64,000 nt of DNA from Selaginella tamariscina (Eukaryota > Streptophyta > Lycopodiopsida > Selaginellales > Selaginellaceae): NCBI GenBank assembly GCA_003024785.1, contig PUQB01000015.1, positions 316,501 to 380,500 on the forward strand, read 5' to 3'. Of the stretch, positions 53,015-64,000 are shown piece after piece. Under the pieces are notes generated by a model. The model did no database searches. It was given only the letters and a program-made list of their open reading frames with translations, and was not told the DNA's origin. The translations under genes and the position numbers were made by a program. Position 1 is the first letter of the stretch. Every line of letters starts with the position of its first letter.

Positions 53015-55171
53015 ATGTATACAAAAATGCAATATTCAATCCTTGTGTTAATGTTAGTAATATCTACAGCAGCCCTTGCTGTGGACAATGATGAAGTGAA
53101 TGCTTTGATTGCCTTCAAGGAGGGCACGGTTAATCGTCATTTTCTTTCCAACTGGAGTAGTGATAACGCTCGCAATCTCTGCATCAGCTGGGAGGGAGTG
53201 ACGTGCAACAATGTCACTGGCCACGTTGAACAACTGAATTTGAATGATGTGGAGCTGGGAGGGACTATCAGTCCTCGACTTGCTAATCTCAAGTTCATGA
53301 CCGGTCTCCAACTGGAGAACGCCAGTCTTACCGGTGAGATACCTACTGCAATTGGCGAAATGAAGAATTTAGAATTCCTGGACCTGGGGATAATATCCTG
53401 CACGGGAAAGTTCCCAGTCAATTGGGAATGCTCCACAACCTGATTTATCTCTTTCTTCAGTTCAACAAAATAAGTGGCACCATTCCTGCAAGCCTTGGTA
53501 AGCTAATAAATCTTGAAATCTTGAGCCTGAGTGAGAATCACTTGGATGGCAAAGTCCCTCCAGAACTGGGGAAGCTGAGAAACTTGAAGGTGCTTGGCTT
53601 ATCCAATAACAGTCTTACTGGTTCTATCCCAAAGAGCTGGGAGAGTTAAAGAGTCTTACAGGCATTGATCTCGAGTCTAACTTGTTCAACGGTAGTATTC
53701 CAGACACGCTCTGGAATTGCTCCTCCCTTGAGTGGCTTTTTATGGGTGGTAATCCAAATTTGAGGGGACAAATACCAAGCTCAATTGGACAACTCAAGAA
53801 CCTGTGGGGATTTTCTATCACTCTTGAGGGCCAGATCCCTCCTGAGATTGGCAACTGCACCAAACTCAATTTTTTTTTTCTCGATGGAGGGGAGGGTCCA
53901 ATTCCACAGTCACTTAGTACGCTCCCGCTCTCACTGACATGGTTTTGGAAAATCTTAACAATAAAGGTCTGCGCTTTCCAGATACAATATGGAACATGAG
54001 CCAGTTGGAATACCTGGATCTTGGTAATAACAATGCTTTGGGATTTATTTCCCCAAACGTGGGTAACATGACAAAGCTTCAGTATCTCGACCTGAGAAAC
54101 AATTCTTTGGAAGGTCCCATTCCAACCGATTTAGGAAAGTGCAAGCTATTGAGATATCTCCAACTCGATCACAACCAGTTTACTGGGACACTTCCAAAGT
54201 CACTGGACAATTGCACGGACTTGGAACGATTAACGGTGGCTAATAACTCTTTAGAGGGGAAGATTGAGGTGGATATGACCAAGCTGCCAAACCTCAGTTT
54301 CTTGTCCCTGGCATTTAACAGTTTCCAAGGAGAATTCCCATTCTTGTCATCAAAACAGATACAATTGATTGATGCAAAGGGAAACAGCTTCACAGGCACA
54401 CTCCCGACTTTTCTAGGAGAAGTTAAAGGGCTGAGAGTGCTAATTCTGGGTGGAAATAGGTTTCATGGCACTTTACCAGATTGGTTGTGGAACTTGCCAC
54501 AACTCCAGATACTCGACCTTTCCGAGAACAAACTCAAGGGAAAAATGCCATCAACGCTTAGTCACTTGGAGGGGTTTAAAATGATATCTGAAGGTACAGA
54601 TGGGGATACCCTCTATCAGGAAGTGTCCATGAAGATTAAAGGTCTTAATTCCAAATACAAATATGTGTTACGAGCAACAACTTTATTGGATTTATCTTTC
54701 AATCTCTTGAATGGTGAGATCCCAATGACTTTGGGAGACCTTATTGGCCTTCGATATCTTATTCTAGCACACATCAATATATCTGGTGAGATCCCAGAAA
54801 GTCTGGGTAATCTCAGACGATTAGAGCAATTGGACCTCTCGCATAATCACTTGATAGGTTCTATTCCTTCTTCACTTACAAAAATGCATTCGCTAGAATA
54901 CCTAAACCTATCATTCAATGAGTTGGAAGGTGAAATTCCATACGATGCTGGTCAATTTTGGACATTTGATAATTTGGTATTTGAAGGCAACCTTGGATTG
55001 TGTGGGGATCCATTACCACAACAGTGCCCAAGGAACTCCAGTGGTGAGCAACCAAGCAATGTTGCAAAAGAAGAACAACTCTCAATTTGGTGGAACATAA
55101 ATGTGTCACCCTATGCATTTGCATTGAGCTATTTCATTAGTTTCTTAATAATGGTGGTGTTTGTATTATGA
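53015..55171 (+). CDS. LRR receptor-like protein, copy D (best-preserved)
   Basis: This is the best copy of the RLP family. A signal peptide is encoded from ATG 53015 (MYTKMQYSILVLMLVISTAA). It is followed by an LRRNT cap with paired cysteines (CISWEGVTC), about 20 LRRs, and an island-like break around EGTDGDTLYQEVSMKIKG (about 54590-54640). Then come further LRRs, a GNLGLCGDPLPQQC cap, and a C-terminal membrane helix (YAFALSYFISFLIMVVFVL) that ends the protein. It has no kinase and almost no cytoplasmic tail. The last 410 codons (53939-55171) are uninterrupted. Three one-base losses, near 53395, 53633 and 53928, each shift the frame by -1. Comparison with copy C supplies the open frame at all three, so the gene may be intact in reality. 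It resembles plant RLPs of defence or development; the ligand is unknown. Confidence 0.85.
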
Positions 55172-55660
55172 ATGTAATAAAATTTAAATTTAAAAATAAA
55201 CATAATTTTCCAAAGTACAGTGAAAGATGTTATTATTTAAATTATTTTCTATTTAAGAAAATTTTAAATTATAGAATATTATATATTAAAGTGTCAACTG
55301 TATGTATGCGTATTTTAAACATATAATGTGTTTAGATTGGTTTACAACAACACTAAAACTTACATTTTATATTTATAACAATTTAAAAAATACATGAGTA
55401 AAACTAAAATGAAAATAAAAAATATTAGATATTGTTTATTAAGTCAAATAATACTTTGTTTTAAAATTATAATTGACAGATCATGGATGTTCAAATATAT
55501 TCTTTAATGAAGAAAACGATATAGTTACAATAAATATATTGTTGTTAATGTATTTATTGTTTGGATTGTTTACAAGGTTGATTCTTGAAATAATGTAATT
55601 CTCATTCTGAAGATTAAAATTTAATTTTCATATAAGATATGATTTTTATCATATAATATT

Positions 55661-55867
55661 TGTAAGGTAATTACCATGGTATATTCTAGAAGTTTCTAGA
55701 AGTTACTAGAGATATTTATGGTCTGGCTAAATCCTTGATAGGATAGTCCAAATATAGCTAGAATATACCTTTTCCTTTGTATATATAAACCTGACCTTGA
55801 ATACAAAGGATATCTGAGTTTTCTGTCTTTTCGTATATTTACTGTGTTGTGTCTCGGGGTTCTCACA
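55661..55867 (+). repeat. 5' LTR (207 bp)
   Basis: It starts TGTAAGG and ends TCTCACA. A TATA-like GTATATATAAAC lies at about 55780-55792. It differs from the 3' LTR by only two one-base indels (near 55740 and 55794), with no substitutions. Confidence 0.93.
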
Positions 55868-55868
55868 C

Positions 55869-55885
55869 TGGTGGAGAAGTCGGGC
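55869..55885 (+). promoter_or_regulatory. Candidate primer binding site
   Basis: TGGTGGAGAAGTCGGG begins one base after the 5' LTR. Its complement would end in CCACCA, as a tRNA 3' end does. It is not the initiator-methionine site (TGGTATCAGAGC) common in plant retrotransposons. The matching tRNA is unidentified. Confidence 0.55.
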
Positions 55886-56004
55886 AATTTGTGAGAGAAG
55901 TTTCTTTTGATCTTCTTTTCTTTTATCTCTTTTCAATCTTTCCTTTTTTTTTTTCTTCTTTCTTTTTTCTTTGTTTCTTCTTTGTTTCCTTTCATACGAT
56001 TCTT

Positions 56005-56889
56005 ATGGAGCAACAACTTTTGGAACAACTAATTCGCATCACACACCAGCATGAACAGCTCCTTCAACACTTGCAAGTTCCAGTTCTAGCTCCTACTCCT
56101 CAATCAAACCCACGTGTACGACCTCAACCTTTTCGAGGTGCGCCGGGTGCAGATGTTCACCATTGGTTGGCTCATTTCATCAATATTGCCACATATCATG
56201 GGTGGACAGCTACACATTGCCTTCGCGAGTTTCCAACTTGTCTTTTAGATGTTGCTCTCCAATGGTATAATAGTCGTCCACCACCAACAGGTTTACTCAC
56301 AGATGAGCAATATTGGTTCACCCTTCAAGCGGAATTTAAATTGGCTTTTGGGAAAGCAGAAGATTCTGACGATGCGTTTCAACAACTTCATAGTTTGAAG
56401 CAAGCACCAAATGAATCTGTCATGCAGTTTGCTATAAAGTTTCGTGATCTCTTGATGCGGGCGGATCCCACCATGTCCGAGCGTAGCAAATTAGGAATGT
56501 TATGGCCTGCTCTTCGACCGGATCTTGTTGGTTATGTTCGGGCACTGGGACCTGTCACTTTGGAAGAGGCTTTCACTCGGGCACAACGTTTTGAAGCGGC
56601 TCCAAGAGTACAATTACCCATTCCAGAGGCCATCACTCCTCCAACTTTCAATGCGCCTGCTGGTCCTGTGCCTATGGAGGTAGAAGCTGCTCGCATTAAT
56701 GGTGCTGGTCGTGGTCAAGGACAAGGACGACGACGATTGTCTTGTTGGGCTTGTGGTGTACTTGGTCACACTTACCAACATTGTCGGCGGTTTCCCGATT
56801 GGCGACCACCATATCCAGGTTGGCGTCCAGGTCAGAATCAACCGGTTGCTGTTGTGGATGTTGCTCCTGTGGAGGCGGGAAACGAGTAG
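56005..56889 (+). CDS. gag polyprotein (capsid and zinc knuckle)
   Basis: This is a 294-residue protein from ATG 56005. The frame is open upstream to 55849, but that part is the LTR end plus a pyrimidine-rich leader. An N-terminal Gln/His-rich coil (MEQQLLEQLIRITHQHEQLL) is followed by a retrotransposon capsid domain (PFRGAPGADVHHWLAHF, LQWYNSRPP, FAIKFRDLLMRADPTMSE). A basic Gly/Arg segment and one CCHC knuckle (CWACGVLGHTYQHC) complete it. It packages element RNA into virus-like particles. It overlaps pol in the -1 frame. Confidence 0.9.
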   Translation: MEQQLLEQLIRITHQHEQLLQHLQVPVLAPTPQSNPRVRPQPFRGAPGADVHHWLAHFINIATYHGWTATHCLREFPTCLLDVALQWYNSRPPPTGLLTDEQYWFTLQAEFKLAFGKAEDSDDAFQQLHSLKQAPNESVMQFAIKFRDLLMRADPTMSERSKLGMLWPALRPDLVGYVRALGPVTLEEAFTRAQRFEAAPRVQLPIPEAITPPTFNAPAGPVPMEVEAARINGAGRGQGQGRRRLSCWACGVLGHTYQHCRRFPDWRPPYPGWRPGQNQPVAVVDVAPVEAGNE

Positions 56890-59800
56890 GTGTGTTGGGT
56901 ACGAAGGCACCTAACACTTTTCCTTCATCTCCTAGTCCTTCATCTTTTCTTTCTTTTTCACCTCAAGCTTCGCGAACTCCTCATAAAGGGTTATCTCCAT
57001 TTACACTACAAGGTTTCATACATGGTACCCCTGTAACTATTCTTATTGATACAGGTTCTAGTATTTCTTCGATTTCTGCTAATGTGGTTACACGTTGTGC
57101 TTTGACAACGGTGCCAAGCAAGGAAGCTTTACATGTGTTGTATGGCGATGGATGTACTCGAGCTGCTTCGTCTACACTTGCTCAAGTACCTTTGCAGTTT
57201 GGGACTTATGCAGACGAGTTGCAACTCCATGTATTCTCACACCAGATTTTTGATATTATTCTTGGGTGTACTTGGTTGGATGCATGTAAGGCAAGTTGCC
57301 AATTTGGGCCTCGACGGTTAATACTTCCAGGTCATTCACCTTTTCTTTTGGATAAACTCCCTCTCAAGCGATGTGGAGCAATTTTGTCAAGTGCCATCAT
57401 GCATGAGCTAGATGTTTCAGCAATGGTGTCCTCAGTGTCAAGGAACTCTGGAAATGTACATGTGGCAACTGAACCAACTTCTTCTCAGCGAGAGTTTCAG
57501 GTACAACAATTATTGAAGAAATATTCAGATCTTTTCTCTACAGATATCACCCCCACTGCTAAGGTTCGAACACAACACCACATTCGAACAGGGGACGCTT
57601 TACCTTCTAAAGCTGCTGTTCGAAGGCGATCTCCAAAAGAATTGGCCATTATACGAAAATGTGTGTCAGAGTTGCTGGAGAAGAAGCTGGCTCGCCGTTC
57701 TTTCAGTCCATGGGCATCAGAGCCCCATTTGGTGGATAAACCTGATGGATCTAAGCGGTTCACGGTGGATTACCGTCCCGTCAATGCTGTTACAGAACCA
57801 GATAGCTATCCCTTGCCGAACACACAGGATTTGTTAGATCAATTGGGTAAGAGTCGTTGGTTTACTAAATTGGATCTTGCTTCAGGTTATTGGCAAATTC
57901 CTATGGCTCCCGAAGACATTCCCAAAACAGCATTCCGAACTCCTTTTGGTTTATATGAGTTCCTTGTTATGCCTTTTGGTTTAGTATCTGCTCCTGCCAC
58001 ATTTCAGCGCATGATGGATGAAGTTTTTAATGATGAGTTTCTGGAGACAGTTGCAAAGTACTTGGATGACATTCTGGTTCATACTCAGGGATCTTGGGAA
58101 GATCATCTCAAGGAAGTAGCTCGTGTGTTTGATCGTTTACGGGAGTATGGGCTCAAGTTGAAGAAGCCTAAGTGTGTTTTTGGCACAGTTGAAACTACGT
58201 ATTTGGGGTACATGGTTTCTCGTGAGGGGTTACGTGTGGATCCATCCAAGGTGGAGGCTGTGGCGAAATTTCCTCGTCCAACAGATGTACGGTCTTTACG
58301 ACGATTTCTTGGTAAGGTCACATATTTAGGACGTTTTATACCTCGTTTGGCTGATGTCAATGCTCCTTTGCGAGCTTTGTTGCATGAGGATGTTCCTTTT
58401 GTGTGGACTGACGATTGTGAAGATTCTTTTTGTAAGCTACGAAAGTATTTGACGTCCCCTCCGGTGCTTCATTATCCGGATTTTTCTCGTCCTTTTATAT
58501 TACGAACGGATGCTTCTTCCGTAGGTATTGGTGGAGTCCTAATGCAAACTGAGGTATGTGATGAGTCCGTTCGACATCCCATTGCATATGTGAGTAGGGC
58601 ATTGCAAGGCCCTGAAAACAACTATTGTGCTTCAGATCTTGAGTGCTTAGCTGCAGTGTGGGCTTTTGAGCGTCTTCATGTATATCTCCATGGATCTCAT
58701 ACGCTTTTGGAGTGTGATCATGCAGCTGTTTCTGCCTTATTGAAGAACAAGAAGTTGCTTGGACGATCTGCCAGATGGGCACTTCGGCTCCAAATGTATG
58801 ACTTTGAGGTCAAACATCGTCCGGGGATAGTAATGGTGGATGCTGATGCTCTTTCTAGGGCTCCTTGTGCAGTTATGGCCAATCAATTGGATCTTACAAT
58901 TCCATCTCTTGCAGAGGTCTCAAGGGCTCAGGAAACAGATGCTTGGATTCAACCTATTCGTTTGGCACTAACCAATCCTTCTCAACCATCCAACTCTCGT
59001 TTTTCTTCATTTGTGGCACAATTTCGCATACATGACGGTGTGGTTTATTTTATTGGCACAGATGTTACAACTTCACTACGTTTGGCAATTCCAACCACTT
59101 TTGTTCCTAGGTATCTTGCAGCATATCATGATTCACCACTTTCTGGCGGACATTTTGGTTATCGAAGAACTTTGGACAGCTTACAACGTTCTTTTTACTG
59201 GCCGAATATGCGACAAGATGTGATCCAGTACGTACGAAGTTGTTCATTGTGTCAGACTCGGAACTCCTCACGATCAACTGGTGCTTTAGAGTCTATACAG
59301 GTGGAACGGCCATTTGAACTTGTTGCATGGGATTTAATTGGTCCTTTTCCACCTTCAGCTGCAGGCAACCGATATGTTGTGGTTTTAACAGATTATTTGA
59401 CACGTTGGGTGGAGGTTGGAGCTTTACCAGATGCCACGGCCCATAGTGTTGCTGATTTTCTACTCACTCGGGTAATTTTGCGCCATTCATGTCCAGAACG
59501 GATTTTATCAGATAATGGACCTGCCTTTATTGCTGAAGTTTTGAAGGTTTTGACTTCACGGATGGGAATTCAACAATCTTTCACATCTCCCTTTCATCCA
59601 CAAACAGATGGATTAGTCGAGCGTTTGAATCGGACTTTTAAAGGTATGATTTCTAAGTATGTAAATCCTACTCAGAATGATTGGGATTGGTATTTGCGAT
59701 ACTTAGAATTTGCATACAACACTGGCATTCAAAGTTCCATTGGCATGTCTCCATTCAAAGCATTGTATGGGCGAGACCCTCGAATGCCTCCAGAAGTTGG

Positions 59801-60176
59801 TTTGGCTTCTCACAAACCTAAGTATGCTGAAGCTCGATATTGGGCGACTTACTTAGATCGAGCTCTTCCTTTATTGCATGCTACCTCAGCAGAACATTTA
59901 GGTCGGGCACAAGTTCAACAACAACAGGATTATAATTCTCGTCATCGGCCACCTCCTCAGTTTGCTATTGGTGACCTTGTTCTTGTACATTTTCCGGAAC
60001 TTCATCAAAAAGGACTCACTCCAGGTTTCTTGCGGAAATGGCTCGGTCCTTATAAGATTCTTCGTCAAGTTGGCCCTCAAGTTTACCATGTGCAAGATGT
60101 TGAGTCTCGAGAAGCACCTTTGGTTGCTCACGTTTTACGACTGAAGAAGTTTTTCTTACGAGGGGGGATAATGTAA
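56742..60176 (+). CDS. pol polyprotein (protease, RT, RNase H, integrase)
   Basis: This is an open frame of 1144 codons. Its first 50 or so codons overlap gag, so expression probably needs -1 frameshifting or a similar event. Approximate residue positions are: aspartic protease near 101 (LIDTGSS); reverse transcriptase 300-500 with FTKLDLASGYWQI, MPFGLVSAPATFQ and YLDD at about 439; and RNase H at about 586 (FILRTDASSVGIGG). The integrase zinc finger is at about 796-837 (HH then CSLC), with a catalytic core of D at about 864, D at about 923 (SDNGPAF) and E at about 959. A GPY/F module lies near 1100 (WLGPYKILRQVG). No chromodomain follows. The stop lies five bases inside the 3' LTR. All catalytic motifs look complete. 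Confidence 0.93.
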   Translation: MLGLWCTWSHLPTLSAVSRLATTISRLASRSESTGCCCGCCSCGGGKRVGVLGTKAPNTFPSSPSPSSFLSFSPQASRTPHKGLSPFTLQGFIHGTPVTILIDTGSSISSISANVVTRCALTTVPSKEALHVLYGDGCTRAASSTLAQVPLQFGTYADELQLHVFSHQIFDIILGCTWLDACKASCQFGPRRLILPGHSPFLLDKLPLKRCGAILSSAIMHELDVSAMVSSVSRNSGNVHVATEPTSSQREFQVQQLLKKYSDLFSTDITPTAKVRTQHHIRTGDALPSKAAVRRRSPKELAIIRKCVSELLEKKLARRSFSPWASEPHLVDKPDGSKRFTVDYRPVNAVTEPDSYPLPNTQDLLDQLGKSRWFTKLDLASGYWQIPMAPEDIPKTAFRTPFGLYEFLVMPFGLVSAPATFQRMMDEVFNDEFLETVAKYLDDILVHTQGSWEDHLKEVARVFDRLREYGLKLKKPKCVFGTVETTYLGYMVSREGLRVDPSKVEAVAKFPRPTDVRSLRRFLGKVTYLGRFIPRLADVNAPLRALLHEDVPFVWTDDCEDSFCKLRKYLTSPPVLHYPDFSRPFILRTDASSVGIGGVLMQTEVCDESVRHPIAYVSRALQGPENNYCASDLECLAAVWAFERLHVYLHGSHTLLECDHAAVSALLKNKKLLGRSARWALRLQMYDFEVKHRPGIVMVDADALSRAPCAVMANQLDLTIPSLAEVSRAQETDAWIQPIRLALTNPSQPSNSRFSSFVAQFRIHDGVVYFIGTDVTTSLRLAIPTTFVPRYLAAYHDSPLSGGHFGYRRTLDSLQRSFYWPNMRQDVIQYVRSCSLCQTRNSSRSTGALESIQVERPFELVAWDLIGPFPPSAAGNRYVVVLTDYLTRWVEVGALPDATAHSVADFLLTRVILRHSCPERILSDNGPAFIAEVLKVLTSRMGIQQSFTSPFHPQTDGLVERLNRTFKGMISKYVNPTQNDWDWYLRYLEFAYNTGIQSSIGMSPFKALYGRDPRMPPEVGLASHKPKYAEARYWATYLDRALPLLHATSAEHLGRAQVQQQQDYNSRHRPPPQFAIGDLVLVHFPELHQKGLTPGFLRKWLGPYKILRQVGPQVYHVQDVESREAPLVAHVLRLKKFFLRGGIM
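60160..60171 (+). promoter_or_regulatory. Polypurine tract
   Basis: GAGGGGGGATAA lies directly before the 3' LTR, the expected primer for plus-strand DNA synthesis. It overlaps the last codons of pol. Confidence 0.8.
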
Positions 60177-60376
60177 GGTAATTACCATGGTATATTCTAG
60201 AAGTTTCTAGAAGTTACTAGAGATATTTATGGTCTGGCTAAATCCTTGATAGATAGTCCAAATATAGCTAGAATATACCTTTTCCTTTGTATATATAAAC
60301 TGACCTTGAATACAAAGGATATCTGAGTTTTCTGTCTTTTCGTATATTTACTGTGTTGTGTCTCGGGGTTCTCACA
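60172..60376 (+). repeat. 3' LTR (205 bp)
   Basis: Same ends and sequence as the 5' LTR, apart from two single-base losses. Confidence 0.93.
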
Positions 60377-60669
60377 ATATTTATTTAAAATATACCCCTC
60401 CTGAACAGAGTTTGATATCATAAACTTTATTTATCTTTATTCAATATAAGTAAACAATCATTTTATTTATGATTATAAGTATGTTTGATTGCATTGAACT
60501 TATATGACATTTAAAGTAATATGAAAAGCTTTAAAAAAACCTTTAATTATCTAAAATATATTAATTTTATAATAAAGTTTATTCCTTATTTCCCAAATAT
60601 ATATATAGCACATCCGTATACAAATAAATAAAGCATTGCAAATTAAACGAAAATAACATTTTAAATAAT

Positions 60670-61759
<1,090 letters not shown>

Positions 61760-62267
61760 ATCCCAAATTAAACCCTTAACCCCAATTCTAATTCATTTCA
61801 TTTATTATTTTTGAAATTTAGGGTTTATACTCTAGGGTTCTTGAGAAGGGCATGGCGGAGTGAAGAAGTTTGGAGCAGACGATTGCGGAGACGGTCGTCA
61901 TCCGCGGAGAATGTAAGCAATATAGATTATTCTTACGCTCTTCGAAAATCTTAGAGAAGGAAGAAAGCGACACAGCGGGGAAATTCTTCAGGGATCTGTC
62001 TACATTTTCACTGAAATATTCGTAGCGCCTTAGAATCGGCTGAAATCTGTGTAGCGCCTCTTAGAATCGGCTACAGTCTGTATAGCGCCTTCAAGAATTG
62101 CGGCGCTTCGAGCTTGAGCAGGCGATGGCAGGTAGAAGATCAGAAAATGTAGGTTGATTTTGGGTTTCTGGTGCTGTAAGAAGACGGAGTCGAGCAGGTA
62201 GAAAAGATCGTACTGAGGGTTCTTGAGAAGGAAGGAAAGCAGTATGGCGTTGTGAGGAGATCTTCTA
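61760..62267. promoter_or_regulatory. Shared divergent promoter and 5' leader (rpl28 and coiled-coil gene)
   Basis: About 0.5 kb separates the two start codons. The coiled-coil gene's leader side has a short repeat, TTAGAATCGGCTxxAxTCTGTxTAGCGCC, twice (62031-62058 and 62062-62089), plus a third partial. Tiny upstream ORFs occur, ATGGCGGAGTGA near 61852 and ATGGCGTTGTGA at 62244, the latter in frame with and just before the main start. These may reduce translation of the downstream protein. Confidence 0.5.
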
Positions 62268-63753
62268 ATGGAGCCCGAACAGGCGCTCACCGACAGAAGA
62301 TCGAGTTGTTTTTCATCTTTCACGGAGGATCGAGCATTACATTCTTCGTCTACTTCAACTTCTGCCTCGGCTATTCTTCAAAATGCGGCGCATAGAGAGT
62401 CTACAGGTTTCTCTTTCTGTGGGGCCGGATTGACGAGGACTGCCGCAGCGGAAGCAGGTACAGGCACGATTTCTTTCACAGCAGGTACACACATGCATTG
62501 TGTATATGTGACCATATATTCTTACCCTCTCTTTCTTATATTGTTTGCAGAGAGGACGTGTATGACAACGCCTCAACAAGGAGATTTAATAGTAGGAAGC
62601 AAGAATCCGGTTGATTCTTCAAAGAAAGACGAGCCAAAAGTTCTTGGATCGTTTAGAGGATCGCGGTTCAAGTCTACCAAGCTTTTGCTAGGTACTTTCT
62701 TTACATTGCTATTTATACAATAATAAAATAAAAAATCATTTAATTTGTAGATATCGACTATATTACTCTAACTATTACTAGTTGTTTCACATTCGGTCTA
62801 GCTTAACAGTAAATTCTTCACCTGCATACATATCACATCCTTATGCATGCGTATGTAAAGAAACGCTTGGTGAATCAATTGATTATAGCATCTAATTATA
62901 GTTTCTTATATTGACGTGTTTTAATACTATACCACACACACACACACACACACACAATAGATGCATAAACTTTAAACCTGTTTCATGAGATTGTGTGTGT
63001 ATTTTGTGTACTTACATATTCATGTATACTAAGATTATGTTATCAGGGCATCCAAGGCGTGTTCTACGAGGTGACGATAGCACGGGATCTAACGAGTCAA
63101 TGGAAGCGGGAGAAATCCAGCAAGTGGAGAATAAAGAAAAGCCACTTGTGCCGGCTTCTAAGCTTCTAGACGAACTCGTTAATCTTAAAGAAGAGCTGGA
63201 AAATCTCCGTAAGCAGGACGATAACAAATCGTAAGCTGTCTGTTACATTAGCATCATGTTTATAATCTTATTATATCTATATAATCTACTGTAATATATG
63301 CTAGATAATCTCAATGTAGTGATACACTTGTAGAATGTTGAAAGTGCCTATGCCTGCATCTCGTATGATTACTTATTTGTGACCTTAAACAATACATACG
63401 TACATATTTATACCGGTGTTTCAACATAATACCCAGGCACACGTTGTATGTATGGTAGAACATAGATATATGATATATGATATATGTATGTCATACACCA
63501 TACCGTACTTTTTGCATATATTATATATATATATATAACTCTCAGGAGCCCAAGTGATAAAAACGTCGGGAATGGCGAACATGAGGACCACAACAACAAG
63601 AAGTTGGTCGAACGTGAGGATTTTCCGGAGGTTTGTTCGCAACAAAGACAGGAAACCTTGTCTGCAGAAGAGCCAGAGCGCGAAGAGGTCCGTTCAGAAA
63701 GGCCAGACAGTGGAGCTCAACGAGTCCCTATGGAGAATAACGGAGTTTATCAA
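62268..63753 (+). CDS. Unidentified coiled-coil protein, 3' end not resolved in the window
   Basis: Four exons join in consistent phases without a stop: 62268-62484, 62551-62691, 63047-63230 and 63546-63753, giving 250 codons so far. The first residues are Ser-rich (MEPEQALTDRRSSCFSSFTE). The middle has GSKNPVDSSKKDEPKVLGSF and a basic FRGSRFKSTK patch. A short coiled coil follows (LLDELVNLKEELENLRKQ), then an acidic Glu/Asp/Asn-rich part (NGEHEDHNNKKLVEREDF). I do not recognise the family. The start is chosen because the frame upstream is closed by TGA at 62253. The last donor (GTACGT at 63754) points to further exons beyond 64000. Confidence 0.6.
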
Positions 63754-64000
63754 GTACGTATTAGAATATAATATGGGACAAGCTAAAATAATACATTATC
63801 CCGTTTAATGTGATCTTTTTTAGTTTGTCTTGTAAACAAAGAAGAGCTTTCCTCCTCATGTAGCTCAGCAATTATTCTGCTAAATAGAATATGCTGTTGT
63901 ATGGTAGGCAGAATACGTCTAGTAATTGTGAGTCTTTCTTGTTATAGTTCAACTATATTCTTATGTATCAAATAGCATATATTTGTAGCATGATATTATA

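Larger units (their letters stand above)
55656..60381 (+). mobile_element. Ty3/gypsy LTR retrotransposon, complete, with 5-bp target duplication
   Basis: The element proper is 55661-60376, flanked by ATATT (55656-55660 and 60377-60381). The paralogous unit has an uninterrupted ATAATATTTATTT at about 49185-49195, which is the empty site. Both LTRs are present and gag and pol are open. Domain order PR-RT-RNaseH-IN identifies Ty3/gypsy. It lies between RLP copy D and rpl28 and is read in the RLP direction. There is no envelope ORF. Confidence 0.95.

Noticed and set aside
55849-56004. N-terminal extension of gag upstream of 56005
   Set aside because: It spans the LTR end, the primer site and a pyrimidine-rich leader, giving an implausible Phe/Ser-rich peptide. 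The conserved-looking protein starts at ATG 56005.

Overview
This window is nuclear DNA from a land plant. It carries a plastid glucose transporter, a nuclear gene for chloroplast ribosomal protein bL28, a PRP40-type splicing factor and leucine-rich-repeat receptor-like proteins (RLPs). All of these are split by GT-AG introns set in very AT-rich sequence full of (TG)n, (TA)n and (AG)n microsatellites. A bryophyte such as a moss would fit, but I cannot fix the species. Many otherwise well-conserved exons are broken by single-base changes, mostly losses and often in homopolymers. Much of the apparent pseudogenisation may therefore be uncorrected long-read error.

The backbone is a repeatedly duplicated neighbourhood, PRP40 next to an RLP gene. 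The left half holds two minus-strand RLP copies (A, 1458-3672; B, 15302-17533). It also holds one near-complete minus-strand PRP40 gene (18401-25007) and a decayed PRP40 copy (11402-13600). The 1-4.9 kb block is a direct repeat of 13.8-18.7 kb, offset about 13815. Between these copies lie an exon-shuffled fragment of Ku80 (5.37-6.81 kb) and a broken prolylcarboxypeptidase-like gene (7.8-10.25 kb, +). In the right half the neighbourhood appears twice in the opposite orientation: PRP40 fragments at 33.8-44.25 kb and 50.3-52.3 kb, and RLP copies C (45004-47154) and D (53015-55171). The second repeat unit ends in the intact rpl28 gene (60670-61759, -) and the first in a truncated rpl28 copy (49487-49803).

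Between the two halves sit the plastid glucose transporter gene (26198-30068, 13 exons) and an AT-rich desert (30.1-33.8 kb).

The first right-hand PRP40 copy has been hit by two DNA transposons. The outer one (about 34066-40569) carries a decayed IS1595/ISXO2-like (Merlin-type) transposase. Its two halves are separated by a 5.2-kb GC-rich tandem-repeat block. The second (41815-43046) is PIF/Harbinger-like, with 30-bp terminal inverted repeats and an ORF that joins a SANT/trihelix domain to a Harbinger transposase tail. A complete, apparently very young Ty3/gypsy retrotransposon (55661-60376) sits between RLP copy D and rpl28. The paralogous unit at about 49.19 kb preserves its empty site.

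At the right edge, rpl28 and an unidentified coiled-coil protein gene (62268 onward, +) are transcribed divergently from a shared region of about 0.5 kb.
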